NCBI GenBank assembly: GCA_029962745.1
Contig: CM057157.1
Location: 2,156,835-2,220,834, forward strand
Direction: 5' to 3'
Source: Echinometra lucunter
Lineage: Eukaryota; Echinodermata; Echinoidea; Camarodonta; Echinometridae
DNA length: 64,000 nt
This document shows, piece by piece, positions 12,001 through 25,300 of this stretch. Positions within the stretch are counted from its first letter, which is position 1. Each line of letters starts with the position of its first letter. Under the pieces are notes generated by a model, which saw only the letters and a program-made list of their open reading frames with translations, did not search any database and was not told where the DNA came from. The position numbers were made by a program, and so were the translations under genes.

Positions 12001-15000
12001 TTTTAAAGCTATTCAGTGATTTACTCAGTCTAATTTCTAGTGGTATGACGTTCCAAATTTTGGGACCCCTAAAAAAAATTGTATTTTGGCAAACTGATGT
12101 TCTCACCCCTGGAATATGAAAGTTATTTGAATACCTAGTCTGATGCCTGTGAATGTTTTTATTTAGTTCAAAATAGTTTAATATAGCACTTGGTAAGAGT
12201 TTGTTAAAACATAAAAACATAAATATTGCACAATGATACTCATATATGTCAGATATTCTCAAAGTTTTCAGATTGTAGAAAAGAGGCATAGTATGGGCAA
12301 GGTATTGGCTATGAGAAACAATTCTTATAATCTTCTTCTGTAGGAGTAAAAGTCTATTTGTATTTTGAGCACTAGAGCATGCCCAAATAGGAATGCAATA
12401 ATATAAATGGGGCAATATCAATGTATTATATAAGGTCATCAACGTTTCCTTTGGAAAAAATTTCAATTTATAAAACACACCAACACGTTTAGATATTTTA
12501 TTGCAGATGACACCAGTGTGTTCTTTCCAACTTAATTTATTATCAATCGTGATGCCTAAAAATGTTGTATGAGTAACCTGATTAATAAAGGAGTCCTTGA
12601 CTTTAATTTTAACTTGAGTAATGTCAGTATGTTTGTTAGTAAAAGCCAAAAAATTTGTTTTCTTAATATTAAGTACAAGTTTATTGTTATAAAGCCAGTC
12701 AACCAGTTTATCAAATTCTGTATTAAATCTATTTTGAAGAATTGTAATATCTCGATGAGACATGAAGACACTAGTGTCATCTGCAAATAATATTAATTCT
12801 AACACATTGGAGACATTGCAAAGATCGTTTACATATAAAAGAAATAACAGTGGGCCTAAGATTGACCCTTGTGGTACACCACATCTAACTGTCATTGTTT
12901 GTGATTCATATTTATCTAATGCTACATATTGTTTACGATTACTTATATAACTTTTAAACCATTCAAAAGCAATACCCCTAATCCCATAACATTTCAGTTT
13001 GTTTAATAAAATTGTATGATCAAGAGAGTCAAAAGCTTTGCTAAGGTCTAAAAACAAACCAATCATTATTTCTTTATTATCAAAGGCATTTGACACCTTC
13101 CGTATAAACTCCATTATAGCATAAGATGTAGAGTGACCTGCTCGAAAACCAAACTGTTTGGGAGTAATGATATTGCACTTTTCCAGGAATTTATATACAC
13201 GAATATATACACATTTCTCTAAAATCTTTGAAAAACAAGGAAGAATAGATATAGGCCTATAATTTGATAAATCATCTTTTGATCCATTTTTATAAACAGG
13301 AATAACTTTGGCAATTTTTAATTTGTCAGGGACAATGCCAGTACTCAAAGATAAATTGATAATATCACTCAGAGGATAACATAAAATATGAATAACACTC
13401 TTAACCAATACACTAAGTACTCCATCAAAACCGGGACTCTTGCCATTTTTAAATTTTGAGACAATATTGATAACTTCTTTTGGTGTACATGGAGTAAAGA
13501 ACATAGATGAGTTATTTTTTGTTACATATTGCATGGAGTCAACAGAATTAGCAAATGAAGAAGATAGTGCATGGCCTATGTTTACAAAGTATTTATTAAA
13601 AGCATTACATATTGCACCTTTCCCATTTTCTGTTACCTCATTGCACTGAATTGAACTAGGTAATACCCTCTTCTTAATACCCCTACCTAGAGCTGTGTTG
13701 ATTATTTTCCATGTGTTTATCATATCCCCTGCAGCATTTTTAAATTTACATTTAAAATAGTCTTTCTTTGTTTTTTTAATTACATCGGTTACCTTATTTC
13801 TAAATTTCTTATACTTTTCATACCTTACGGGAGTTGAACTTGCTAAGTATCGTCGATATAAATAACATTTCCTATTACAAAGCTTTCTTAATGATTTGTT
13901 AAACCATGGTTTATTTTTGAATTTCTTTTTAACAAAATTTTTAATTGGAAAGCATGACTCATAAATATTTAAAAACTTTTGCAAGAACTCATTATATGCC
14001 TCATTAACATCATGACTTTTAATAGACCAAGATATCTCACTGACTTCCTTTACAAAAAGATATTTGTTTTCTTCATTAATGACACGTTTATCAAAAGCAT
14101 GTTCTTTATTCAGTTGTAGCTTAAGATTCGAGATTGAAAAAACTGGAAAATGATCACTGATATCACTCAGGATTATACCTGCAAACATATCATCTAGATC
14201 ATTAGTTAAAATATTATCTAACAAGGTAACCGAATGATTTGTTACTCGTGTTGGAGTGTGAATCAGAGGATAAATATTATGAACCAAGCAAACATCAAGA
14301 AATTCATTGACTCTCTGGCAAGATGTGACTTGTAATAAATTCAAATTAAAATCACCCATTAAATACAATAATTTATTCTCCTTATTTACAATATTCAAAA
14401 TTTCATTAAATGAATCAATAAAAGATTGCACTGATTGATTCGGAGGACGATAAATCACCCCGACTATAATATTTCTATTAAAATTGTTTATCTCTACAAA
14501 TATAGATTCAAAATGGGCAGTATTCAAATCTAAATCAATTCTACATTTAAAATCCAAATCATTGCCAATATAGAGGGCAACTCCACCACCTCTTTTTTCC
14601 TCTCTACCACGAGCTAAAAAAGAATAGTTATTAATATTATAGAAACAATCAGCATCTCTAAGCCAGGTTTCTATTATACCTATCAATGAAAACTGCACAT
14701 CCAATGTACTAATAAAGGAAGTTAAACCATCAAAATTTTTGTTCATACTTCTGCAATTACAATGTAAAACAGAGAATAAACATGAATTATTTTTATCCAA
14801 ATTTTTACTGAAATCATTAAATTCATTAGGGGTATAAAAAGACTGAGTTGGCCCAAAATTGTACATGGATTCAGTTTCATTAATCTCAGGTGACAGATAC
14901 TCAGAAATAGTTGGTAAATCAATGGATTTTAAGAATTGCGCATAAGTTTGTTTCTCAATCATATCCACTTAACTACCACATGCATACACACACACACATG

Positions 15001-18000
15001 CACAACTATGACTCCAAGTCAAATAGAAAAAAAACAACAAACAAACAAACAGAGCAAATGAAGAGAAAAAAACAAACAAAAAAACCAAAAAAAAAAAACA
15101 AGTATATGAATAGATGGGTATATCAAGAAAAAAAAAATCAAAAGTTTGATATGATGCACTGTAATGAAAAGAAAAAAAAAGCCAGTGCTAGGAGCCTCAA
15201 AAAAACATAAAGTCCTTCAAGTCCTGGGGCATCGATAGATAATCAGTCACAAACACATAAAAGACTTACAGCCTTTGCAAATCATCTTTACACGTGATAA
15301 GATGCTTCACTGAGGATCCATCTGCAGCTGCAGCACTTACATAGATACGTCCACTCAACGACCAAGCTGCTAGAGATTTGGGGCAAGCCTGGGCATCACG
15401 CAGCAGCTTGAAGTTAGAAGCTGTCAGGTCTTCAAACACAGAAATGTGCAATCCTTTCAGTTTCTTCCTATTCATGATAAGTTGTTGACAACACTTGTAG
15501 GAGCGAAACTTTGCAATGATACCCCTGCTTTTTCCTTTGTCAGCTGGAACTTTGCCTACACGGTGACTGCGATCGATGTCACTGGAATTGAAGGTAATTC
15601 CTATCTTCTGTGCAAAATTACAGACGATTTCATCAGTGCTCTCTCCTGACTTTTCTTTGATTCCAAATATGCGAACGCAATTCCGACGTGAGTACTGCTC
15701 CAATGAATTCATGCTTCGTTTGAGGCTATGAACTTCTTCATTTCGGTTGTGAAGCTCCATCTGAAGGGATTCTAATTGCTTCTCCCGTTCATCCTTCCCA
15801 TTTTGAGCATCCATAAGATCACTCTCCAGCTTGTCACACCTGGTCTCCAAAGAACCCAGCTTTGCCTCAAGGCCATGTATCTGGCCATCTCTCACTTTAC
15901 AAGCCGATTCAAACTTAGCAATGTGTGATTCTTGTTGAATGAGCCTGTCTAAAATAGTGCCAAGTTTCTTCTCTACGCCGTCTGAGATTGCTTGAAAGAA
16001 TTCCTCCTTTTCGAAGAGCTCAGCCATCACAGCTTTAACTGTTTTGTTGGACATTGTCAGTTGGCAAGAAAAAGCTAAAATCAGTCAAAAATATGTTTAT
16101 GGCAACTGGCAAGACACAGGCAACCGGTAATCACTTCATGCAGCAATTATATAACCAACAGCAGCAAGAGATATGAGTGGGACCGAAGAAACAAACGAAG
16201 GGTAACTTACAGTTGTATGATCCAAAAAGTCAAAGGTAAAATCCGAACTGCTACCGAACTTGGCTCCTAGTCTTGGCAGTTAAAAGAGTTTGCAGGAGTT
16301 ACATATCAATATCAATCAAGTGAATCTGAAGAAAAGATGAGTAATAGCTCGTAGAATATTAAAAAAAAAAAAAAAAAAAAAATGCAGCTAGATAAGGGCA
16401 AGAGAGACCACGAAGAGCGCCATCAGCAAAAAAATTATGCAATTTTTAGAGGTAAAGTAGGACCCCTATGCTGAAAAAATAAAAATCAGCCTTTCCGCTT
16501 TTTGGGACACCATGTACATATCTCTGGCATAGAAAAAGGTACGGCGCAAGAAGTCGCGTTCAGCTTTCACTTTGGCATAATAGTTATTACTAGGAAGCAT
16601 TAGCTATAAGCGAATGCTACTTTTATCGATACGGCCAAATGTTCTCAGTAATCATGGCAATATATCACAAGTTTATGTATGTCTGTCAAGAAGTAATATT
16701 TAGTTTTAGGGTAACTACTCAGAGATATGGAGAACATTAATATTCAAACTATAATCATGTCAACATACATCATGGCAAAACTTTCTTTTCGAAAAAATTC
16801 ACAGCTGTGTCTCTTAAACAAATTGGAAATATGAGTCATAAGTGTGAATCAGATCGTCAGGACATTAACAAAACGCACCATTTAAAAAATATACTAATTA
16901 TATACTTGCCATGTTTGTAAATCTTGATTTCAAAGGAAACAAGTATTTCTTGATACGACTGTTCACGTCACTGTCCAGCTTTGCCATCTTACTGGTCCAG
17001 AAAGCAACAAGCCGGGAGACCTCAACGTCTGCATCTTCATGCACATATGATGAAACGGTGGTATCCTAACAAAAGGTACAGAAAAGCAAACAATTCAGTT
17101 ATAAAATATAAGTTAACGCTATGGAAACAAGTAATTAATATTTATTTAATGCACTTCTCCGAACATGCCAAAACAAAAACCCCTAGTGAGCAAGATTTTA
17201 TTCATAGTACTTCCGCCTTTCCAATTTTATGTATACGAGATACGAAGCGAAGACACATTGATTTTCATCTGATACTGCTTAAGCCAAATTCTAAGCATTA
17301 AGCCTTTCCAGAAAACTAGAATTAGGGAGGAAGAATTACAAAAATAGGACATTACTCAACTCCTCTAACCTCATTTGTGGCAAAATATTGAAATATAGGC
17401 TTGTATATCTCCACTCATCTTCGCTATCATAATAAAAATTGAATGACATCTAGCATGTCTAGAGCATTTCGTGAAAAACCGAAAAACGCAATAGAGAGGA
17501 CTTACCACTGGCATGCCCATACTGTAATTCAGATTATTACTGGTCCCAAATCCAGAGTGTCCTTTCTTCATGGCATCGAGAATGATCTGAGAAACAGCAT
17601 TGCGTATGGCACTTCTCTCGGCGGGTTTCTTCAACAGTTCCTCCCGTAAGACTGAAGAGAGTGGCATGCCTACCATCATACTGCCAGTCAAATGTGACGA
17701 CATGGACAAATGCATTGATGACGTCAATGGATGCGTTGGGAGGGACTGCATGTAGATAATTATAGAGATGAAATGATCACAATGTCACTAAAGGTTGCAT
17801 ATGCTTGCATATGTTTCTTCCTTTCTGGTACACACTACCACGTTCCACAGCTGATTTATGTGTTGATTCTTCGGTTTGGCCTTTTTAAAATGCTTTACGA
17901 AGCATTTTGTTCGGCATGCCTCCAATTGTCGATGCATATTGAATATTTATTGAATATTTATTGAATATTTCAGTGATGCTCAATGCTTAACCGGCGAACG

Positions 18001-19293
18001 CCACAGGAATGTTATGATCGGTTTTAATCTTTTTTATTGCTGCCACATGCTGCCTATTTGCCTATTATTGTTTGTATTGTTTTTTTTTAAAGTTTGTATT
18101 ACAATAACCGATAAAGAGCCTTTAAACACAAATTAATATATTTTACCCTGGCATTGGTTGTTGTCTGTGTTACATTTACACGTATGTATTGTCATATTTG
18201 TTTTGGAAATTTAGTGTTATGTTATCACGTTCCTGGAAGTTAAATAAATAAATAAACAAATAAAGGAAGATAGGTTTCGTTTCATCTCCAAAGATCATTG
18301 GCTTTTGTAATTTGCTGTTAGTAAAAGCTTGCTTGCTAGAGGGATTCAATAGATTATTTCCCCATAACATCCAAGTCACGACACTTCCTAATGTTGCCCC
18401 TACAACCATGCCACGAGCTATAATATATTTACACAGCGACTCCTGAAATAGGTCTTTAACTGTTATCATGGTTATAAGTGTCTTGAAAACGGTTGGGGGA
18501 AAAAGCTTAATGCACAGTGAAAACAAGAGTATCCTAACCTGGTGGATTACTCGATTTCCGTGATAGTCTGGTATTTCAGATTCATCTGTCACTTCTTGAA
18601 AGTCAGGTTTAGTCATCAGGATCTCACATTCGTCCCTATCTCTTTCATCAAGAACCCGATCTAGATCATGGAGAACCATATCGACGAAAGAAGCATCAGG
18701 GTCACCAATCTTGCCAATCTTCATGCTGCTTTGCAAAGTAACATTCTGAAAGCAAACAAGGGAAATAATTGAGAATAATTTTATGATAATTTGTTTCATT
18801 AGTACCAAATTTAAATCTTTTCTGTATACAAGATTGAATGTAATTTCAAAACATGTATTGCTGATTTTCTCTGTGACCGAACCTAAAAGTAAGTTGTCAA
18901 TGATGCCTGATCACAGTGGTGCAAAGTAAAGAGTAGGGTGCCCCCAGGGCAAGGTATTCGGCCCTACATTTTTTTCCTGTACATCAATGATCTTCCTCAA
19001 GTTTTAGACACCACTGTTAGAATCTACGCAGATGACATGACAGCCTTTCCTTGCGTCTCCTCTGCTGAACAATGCAACCATCTCCAAGGAAACCTAGACT
19101 CGCTGACGGACTATAGTAGTCCTCAAAGGTGGCAACTTCAGTTCAACACAGGCAAATGTAGTGTTTGGATCTTGGACCTGGAGATCATCAAAAGAGCTAC
19201 ACACTTGGCAGTAAGCCCGGAGTACCTCTGGAGAGGAAAAAGATAGCAATTATCATGATGATAATAATAATAATCATAGTGATACTCCTACTT

Positions 19294-19334
<41 letters not shown>

Positions 19335-22300
19335 GTCTTATTAACCCAGGGTAGCGACTTTCAGCTTTTATCAGCTGCTCTTCAAGAGGGCCCTGCATAA
19401 CAAAATATGTTATACCCTTTTCTATTCTTTTATGCCGAGCGCCTGGTTAGAAGGCAAAATGTCCCATATTCTAAGCCTTTGGTATGACTCGGCCGGGGAG
19501 AGAACCCACGGCCTCCCGTTCATGAGGCGGACGCTCTATCAATTGAGCCAACATGCCCGGTTCTAGGGATTATTATTGATGGCAAAGTGACGTTTCACGA
19601 CAACGTGTCCAATGCTATCAACAAGGTTAATAAGGTTCTCCTCAGCATTAGACGTTCCTTTCAGTGACATGACAAATTCACTATTTCCAAGCTGTTTAAT
19701 GGACTAGTGCCACCCCTCACTGAGTATGGAAATACAATTTCGGCACCGAGGCTCATTTCAGATGCAAAGGCTTGGAGAGAGTGCAGAAGAGGGCAACAGA
19801 AAATCTCCACAATAAACCACTTACATCTACCTTACAAAAAGAGACTTAAATGCCTTAACGTGCCATCCGTGGAGTACAGAAAAAGGAGAAAAGATATGAT
19901 TCAGGTGTACGAGATCATTCATGAACACGGCAGACTTAACCTGGCCACGTGTTCCAACTAGCCGACACAATTACATGAGAGCAGAGGTACAGGCTCACAA
20001 AGCCAAGGTGCAGGACAAACATAAGGAGAGATGCATTTAGTCACATTATAGTCAATAAGTGAAACTCTCTTCCTGAGCAGGTAGTTGAGGCTCCAACTAG
20101 AGATACTACTATTTCTATTGTTATTATAAACTACGCTTTTCCCAAGATGGCCCAAAGCGCTTACAAGAAAATTACACAAAAAATTAAAATAAAAACATAC
20201 AATTTTGAAAATCTGGGTTAGAAAAAAGAAATGTTTTAAGTCCCTTTTTGAATGAAGGGACAGATGGTGATTGCCTGAGTATCAAAGGTAACCTATTCCA
20301 ATATTTCGATGCTGTTATAGTGAAAGTCCTCTCCAGCCAGTTTCCGTGTGATGTTGTAAGACGGAGTGGGTCGCTGGAGGATCGTACATATCTGCGAGGG
20401 GTGTATAGGGTCAAACAATCACGTATATATTGAGGTGCCTGCCTAAGAGATAAGAGATTTGAACACTAACAAAAGTAATTTAAAGACTATTCTATGTCTT
20501 ACTGGAACCAGTGTAACGAGTCAAGGAGAGGTCTAGGTGAGTGAAATCTCGTTACCTGATAAATAATGCGAGCCGCCCAATTTTGAAGCCGTTGAATGCG
20601 ATCTAATTGAGTAACAGGGATAGTGGAAAGAAGGCCATTTCAGTAATCTAAACGGGACAGAACTAGAGAACGGATTGCATTGTTACAGGCTGATTGAGTA
20701 ATGTATCTTCGAATTCGAGAAGTGTTTCTTAAATGAAAAGTTACTACATATTTGAGAGACACGGTTTTGCCCCTGCCTCCTCGACCTTCGAAGTTAATTA
20801 TGAGAAACAAATATGTTCTGTATGTTGACATGAATATAAACATGGAAGCAGGGCGGCGCCAGGGTATTTTGATGGGGGGGGGGGCAAGATGACCCATAGA
20901 TGAGTTTATTTACTTTATAAATAAAAAAATTGGGGTATGATATAGTTCATGACCCAACCCTCTTTTTTCCAGTACTGTTCTTTCTACTTTCTCCTCTTTT
21001 TTTTTTTGGTCACTTGAAAAATCATAGGGGGAGGTCACCCCCTGGCCCCCCCCCCCCCCCATAGCGCCGCGCCTGCTTTGAAGCTCGACTGCTGCATCAG
21101 CATCCTTCCAGTATTTGCGGTAAAGGTAAACGTTATGAAAATTGTATTTCAGTTCAATATGAAAGAGAATATCCTTCTGTTCATTTCTTAATAAAACGTT
21201 TAAATTGTATTGTATACATTAAAAGAATTTCATTTTAGACCTTTTTACACTCACTTCGCTAGAGCACTAAAGCGTAGAGCGTTCTTAATGGAAGTGTAAA
21301 CGGACAACCGATCCAGGAAGCGCTACTCCAGACCACTTGGAAACTATCAAGAAGACCACATTGGATATCTCGTCTTCTGAGCGGTTCCTGCTTAGAGCAC
21401 TCTAAAACCGCTCTAACTTGTAAACAGCAAGAGGTCCAAAAGCATTCTACAACTATTATTACAACTAGACCTGTGTGTGAGGTTGCGGGGAGGTAATGAG
21501 TTCTAGGGGAGAAAATATAATGAATAAATTTGGGAAACAGTAGAAATGGAAGATAATTGTTGAAAAAGTGCCGACCTGGTCAGGAGCAGGAATTTATTGA
21601 AAGCAGTATTGAGCATTTTACTTTAGTGCGCTCTAGAAGTGAGTGTAAACCGTATGAACTATGTGACTGACCGTGTCTATTGACATGATGGAGGAAGTCT
21701 GGATGGTAACATTGGGGTTCAAATGCTGCTGATGATTTTTGTACGGTTCCATGCGTTTTTCTAACAATGCTACGATGACGGCCTTCATAGACTCCTTGTC
21801 TTCTTCTGCTGAGGACTTTAGATCATCAAGTAGCACCTGTCCTACCAAGGGGAGAGGTTGCTCATCAACCACCTAATTAAAAACAGACCGATATAGGATT
21901 AGCTATACCTGAATTATAATAGAGCAACAGTTACATACTTTCAAGTCAAGTTTTCAGTTACACAATTTTGAAGGATATCGGTAATGAAGTATGATTTTTA
22001 TTCATTTACAAACACCTGCAAAATCTGCAAAAAGTCATTTTCAAATGTCTTTAATTTGACATAATGGGGGATTTCAAGTTCGGTGAGCAGTGTTGGTAAT
22101 GGTCTTAAGAGCGTGGAAAGGCTCCTGAACCGAGCTCCAACACTGACAGTGTTTTTTTTTAATGATATTTTATTTCTTCCTCAACATAAGAAAATCATAT
22201 TTTACATGAAATCCTTTACATATTCAGTTCAAATTCATTCATAAACATTTTGAGTATACAATTATACAAATCTGAAAAAGGTAAACTTATAATACATGTA

Positions 22301-25300
22301 AACATATTTCTTTAACAATAACAATTCCAGTTTAGAGGGACGATACCGATCACCCCATCGATAGCTCAACACCGAGTGACGTCATACGCTACAGCGAAAA
22401 ATCTCGACGAGGAAATCATTTTCCCTCAGAATTTCTAATAAATCTAAATCTTATTGGATTCGAATTGCATAATCATTTGAAGAATCCAAGAGGAAAAATA
22501 TATGGTTGTGATTATACCAAGTTATTTTGACTGCGAAATGGGTTTAACTACCAGCATGTGACGAGTGGCCGTAGCCGCTGGTCCGCGAGGGACAAGCAGC
22601 AGTAACATGTATGATTACAACACCAACACATACACGGTATTTGAAATCATGAAGTTCCCGATCCCGATCCGTTCCCGATCATTCGGGCCGGATGAGCTAA
22701 AAATAGCGTTTTGTTCGTTATTTTGAAATCGAAATGGGCACTTATCAGAAATCAAATGGGTTTGTATAAAATTTTTAAAAGGGCACATGTCAGAATAGAA
22801 AGGGACACTTATAAGAAAACAAAAGGGACACTTAATATAGCATGTTAGCAGAAGGAGCCTGGGAAACTATAAGGAAAGGGGGCGTATATTGAGACATGTC
22901 AAAGATTTAAAATGGGGCACCTGCCATTCATTAGGAGTGAAAACGGCGGACTTCTCAGAAGGGAAAAGAGCACCATGAAAAAGTAAGCAGATGTGAAAAT
23001 ATATAAACCATAATGATATATATGCTTGAAAGAAATGGATGACAAAGTAATAAAGACCTTGTATTTAGAACGAAATATCTTACTCGATATAAAATATCCA
23101 CTTCTTGCGTAGCATAATTACACACAGATTTAAAGTAAGATTGTTCCAGGTATACTCTGCGTTGGTGTATACAAGAAAATACTGCACTATGTTGTTCAGA
23201 AGCTGCAACACATTACCCCCTTATATCTTGATATTTTCATGCATCCCACCCCTATCCCGCCCTTGAGAATATGAATCCCCCCCCCCAAAAAAAAATGAAG
23301 TGGTTTAAAGGGACTTTTTCCTGAATACTCTATCCTTACTGCCCAAAAGCTAGCCTTTTCTCTCGACTGCTCAATCGAAATCAATGCCTCCGCCCTTTGT
23401 TATATCTGTTATATATCACACATTCTTGCTGAATTTTCACAACGCGTTATCACTCTATTAAAGGTATGAGCTTGTCAATGCAAATACTGCATGTATAGTC
23501 AAGGATCGTATGACAGAACACGCATATTTACGCATCCAAAATAAATTTACATGTACCAAGTTGGAAGCTGATCCATTAAACTGTCCTTAAGTTAATGTGA
23601 CAATTTATTAATGGTTTGGCATCACCTGTGCCTGGGAGGGGAAAAGCGAACTGAATCACTGTAACCCTCAGGTCTCTCCTCCCGATATCACTGATTGGGG
23701 GTGTGCAGGTGGACCACATACACATAATTATCTCTCTTTAAGGTATTAGTTAAAATGCTATTGTTAATGCAATTAGAGCATGTGCAGTCATGGACTGTCA
23801 CATTTGCACCTCCCCCCCCCCCCACCCATTAGCATTAAAAATGATATACTGGTGCAAAGCTTCAAAATTATTGAAAAAATATGTCAATTCCTTGCCCTTA
23901 CTAGAAATGATGATGATAGTGATGGGGTTGCTGGTTTAAGGTTTCCTAAACCAGCTCTGAAACTAGTCAAGTACTTCATTTTATTTTTTTTTTTTTTACT
24001 GCAAGGCCCATTTTATTGCCTGACACTGATAAAATAAGGGAGGGCAAACAACACTCATTACCTTGTTAAATAGCTGTTAAATGAATTTTTGGTTTCATTT
24101 ACATAATCTCAGAGGTGCACCTTTACCAACTGGGTTGTAGTTATTACATGAATTATTGATACCGTGCTATCTCTATTTCATTCATGTTATGTTATATTAT
24201 TACATTTTAAACACAATTTTCGACTATGAATATTATGTCTTTTTTATCTAAATGCCTTACATTTTCCAGTAATTGGAAATGACCTGGGCCTTTGTATCTT
24301 ATCCTTTGTTGTGCAAGTTCAAACTGAAAGTTTTGACTCAATAGAGTGACGTCTAAAAAAAAATGGTGTATATATATTTCACGGTGACCTTTGAACTACG
24401 ACTTTGTGATCCCCAAAAGTAGTCAGATCTTTGTCACTATAGTATGCATACATGTGCCAAGTTTTGAGGTTAGAGGAGAGTGAAACCCTGGGGAAATATC
24501 CATTTTAATGAAAACGCAACTAAGTAGAATAAAAGCAAGTCCTAAACATTCAGTTCCGGCTAGTTGAATGTCACATGGCGTTCATTATTATCATTATTAT
24601 TATTATTGTTGCTGTTGTTATTGTTATCATTATTATTATTATCATTGCCCTCTCTGACTTTATCAGTGTCAGACAATAAAATGGGTCTAGCAGTAAAAAA
24701 ATAAAATACTTGACTAGTTACTTGTCAGATTTTTCTGTCCACACACACACATTGGTTCATTCAGTTATGCATATATATGTAATATTTTGTCACTTTCTTT
24801 TCTTTTTTCAACGTCTAATTTCTTTTGTATTGCAGTGTAAACTATTTTAATGTTTTAATGGACCCCATGGAAGAATAGAGTAATTTATGTCAATGACTCT
24901 GAAATGGGCTATCATTTCGATTATTTTATCTATTCAACATATTTGCAATTCATTTTATTTATTTCAATTGATGTCATCTATGTTATTTATTTATGTTATA
25001 TTTTTATGTATTGTGTTTTTAATAATCGGAAAATAAATAAACAAACAAACAAACGACACACACAATCGAAGTTCTGATAGCGATTTTTTTAAAATCGATT
25101 TTTGAATCTCACTTTTCCCTTATAGTGTGAACGCCCTTACTGACACCCAAAAATCTTCAACAACATTGCATGTCTCAAAAACCCCAAAACGTCCCCTAAG
25201 TACATGTAGCTAAGATGTGAACCCGAAAAAATGGAGCAACATGCACTTCTTTCAAAATATGATCTTTCATTCAGACTGAATGACTTACATCTTGGCTTGA

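Larger units (their letters stand above)
11516..16429 (-). mobile_element. Apparently complete non-LTR retrotransposon (LINE), CR1/Jockey-group style
   Basis: The 4.9 kb element contains ORF1 (15266-16054), a 297-nt spacer and ORF2 (11954-14968), then a 3' tail of (TTGAA)n on the minus strand. AAAAATTAT flanks it at both 11507-11515 and 16430-16438, an exact 9-bp target duplication. Both ORFs are intact, so it is a recent insertion and perhaps still competent. It lies in the last intron of gene A in the gene's sense orientation. The clade assignment is by motif style only. Confidence 0.88.

Noticed and set aside
19490..19560. Functional tRNA gene
   Set aside because: The box-like sequences belong to a SINE head; arm lengths and anticodon loop are irregular and a SINE body follows.
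22087..22150. Tiny hAT-like element with CAGTGTTGG...CCAACACTG
   Set aside because: Only about 60 bp apart and without matching 8-bp flanks.
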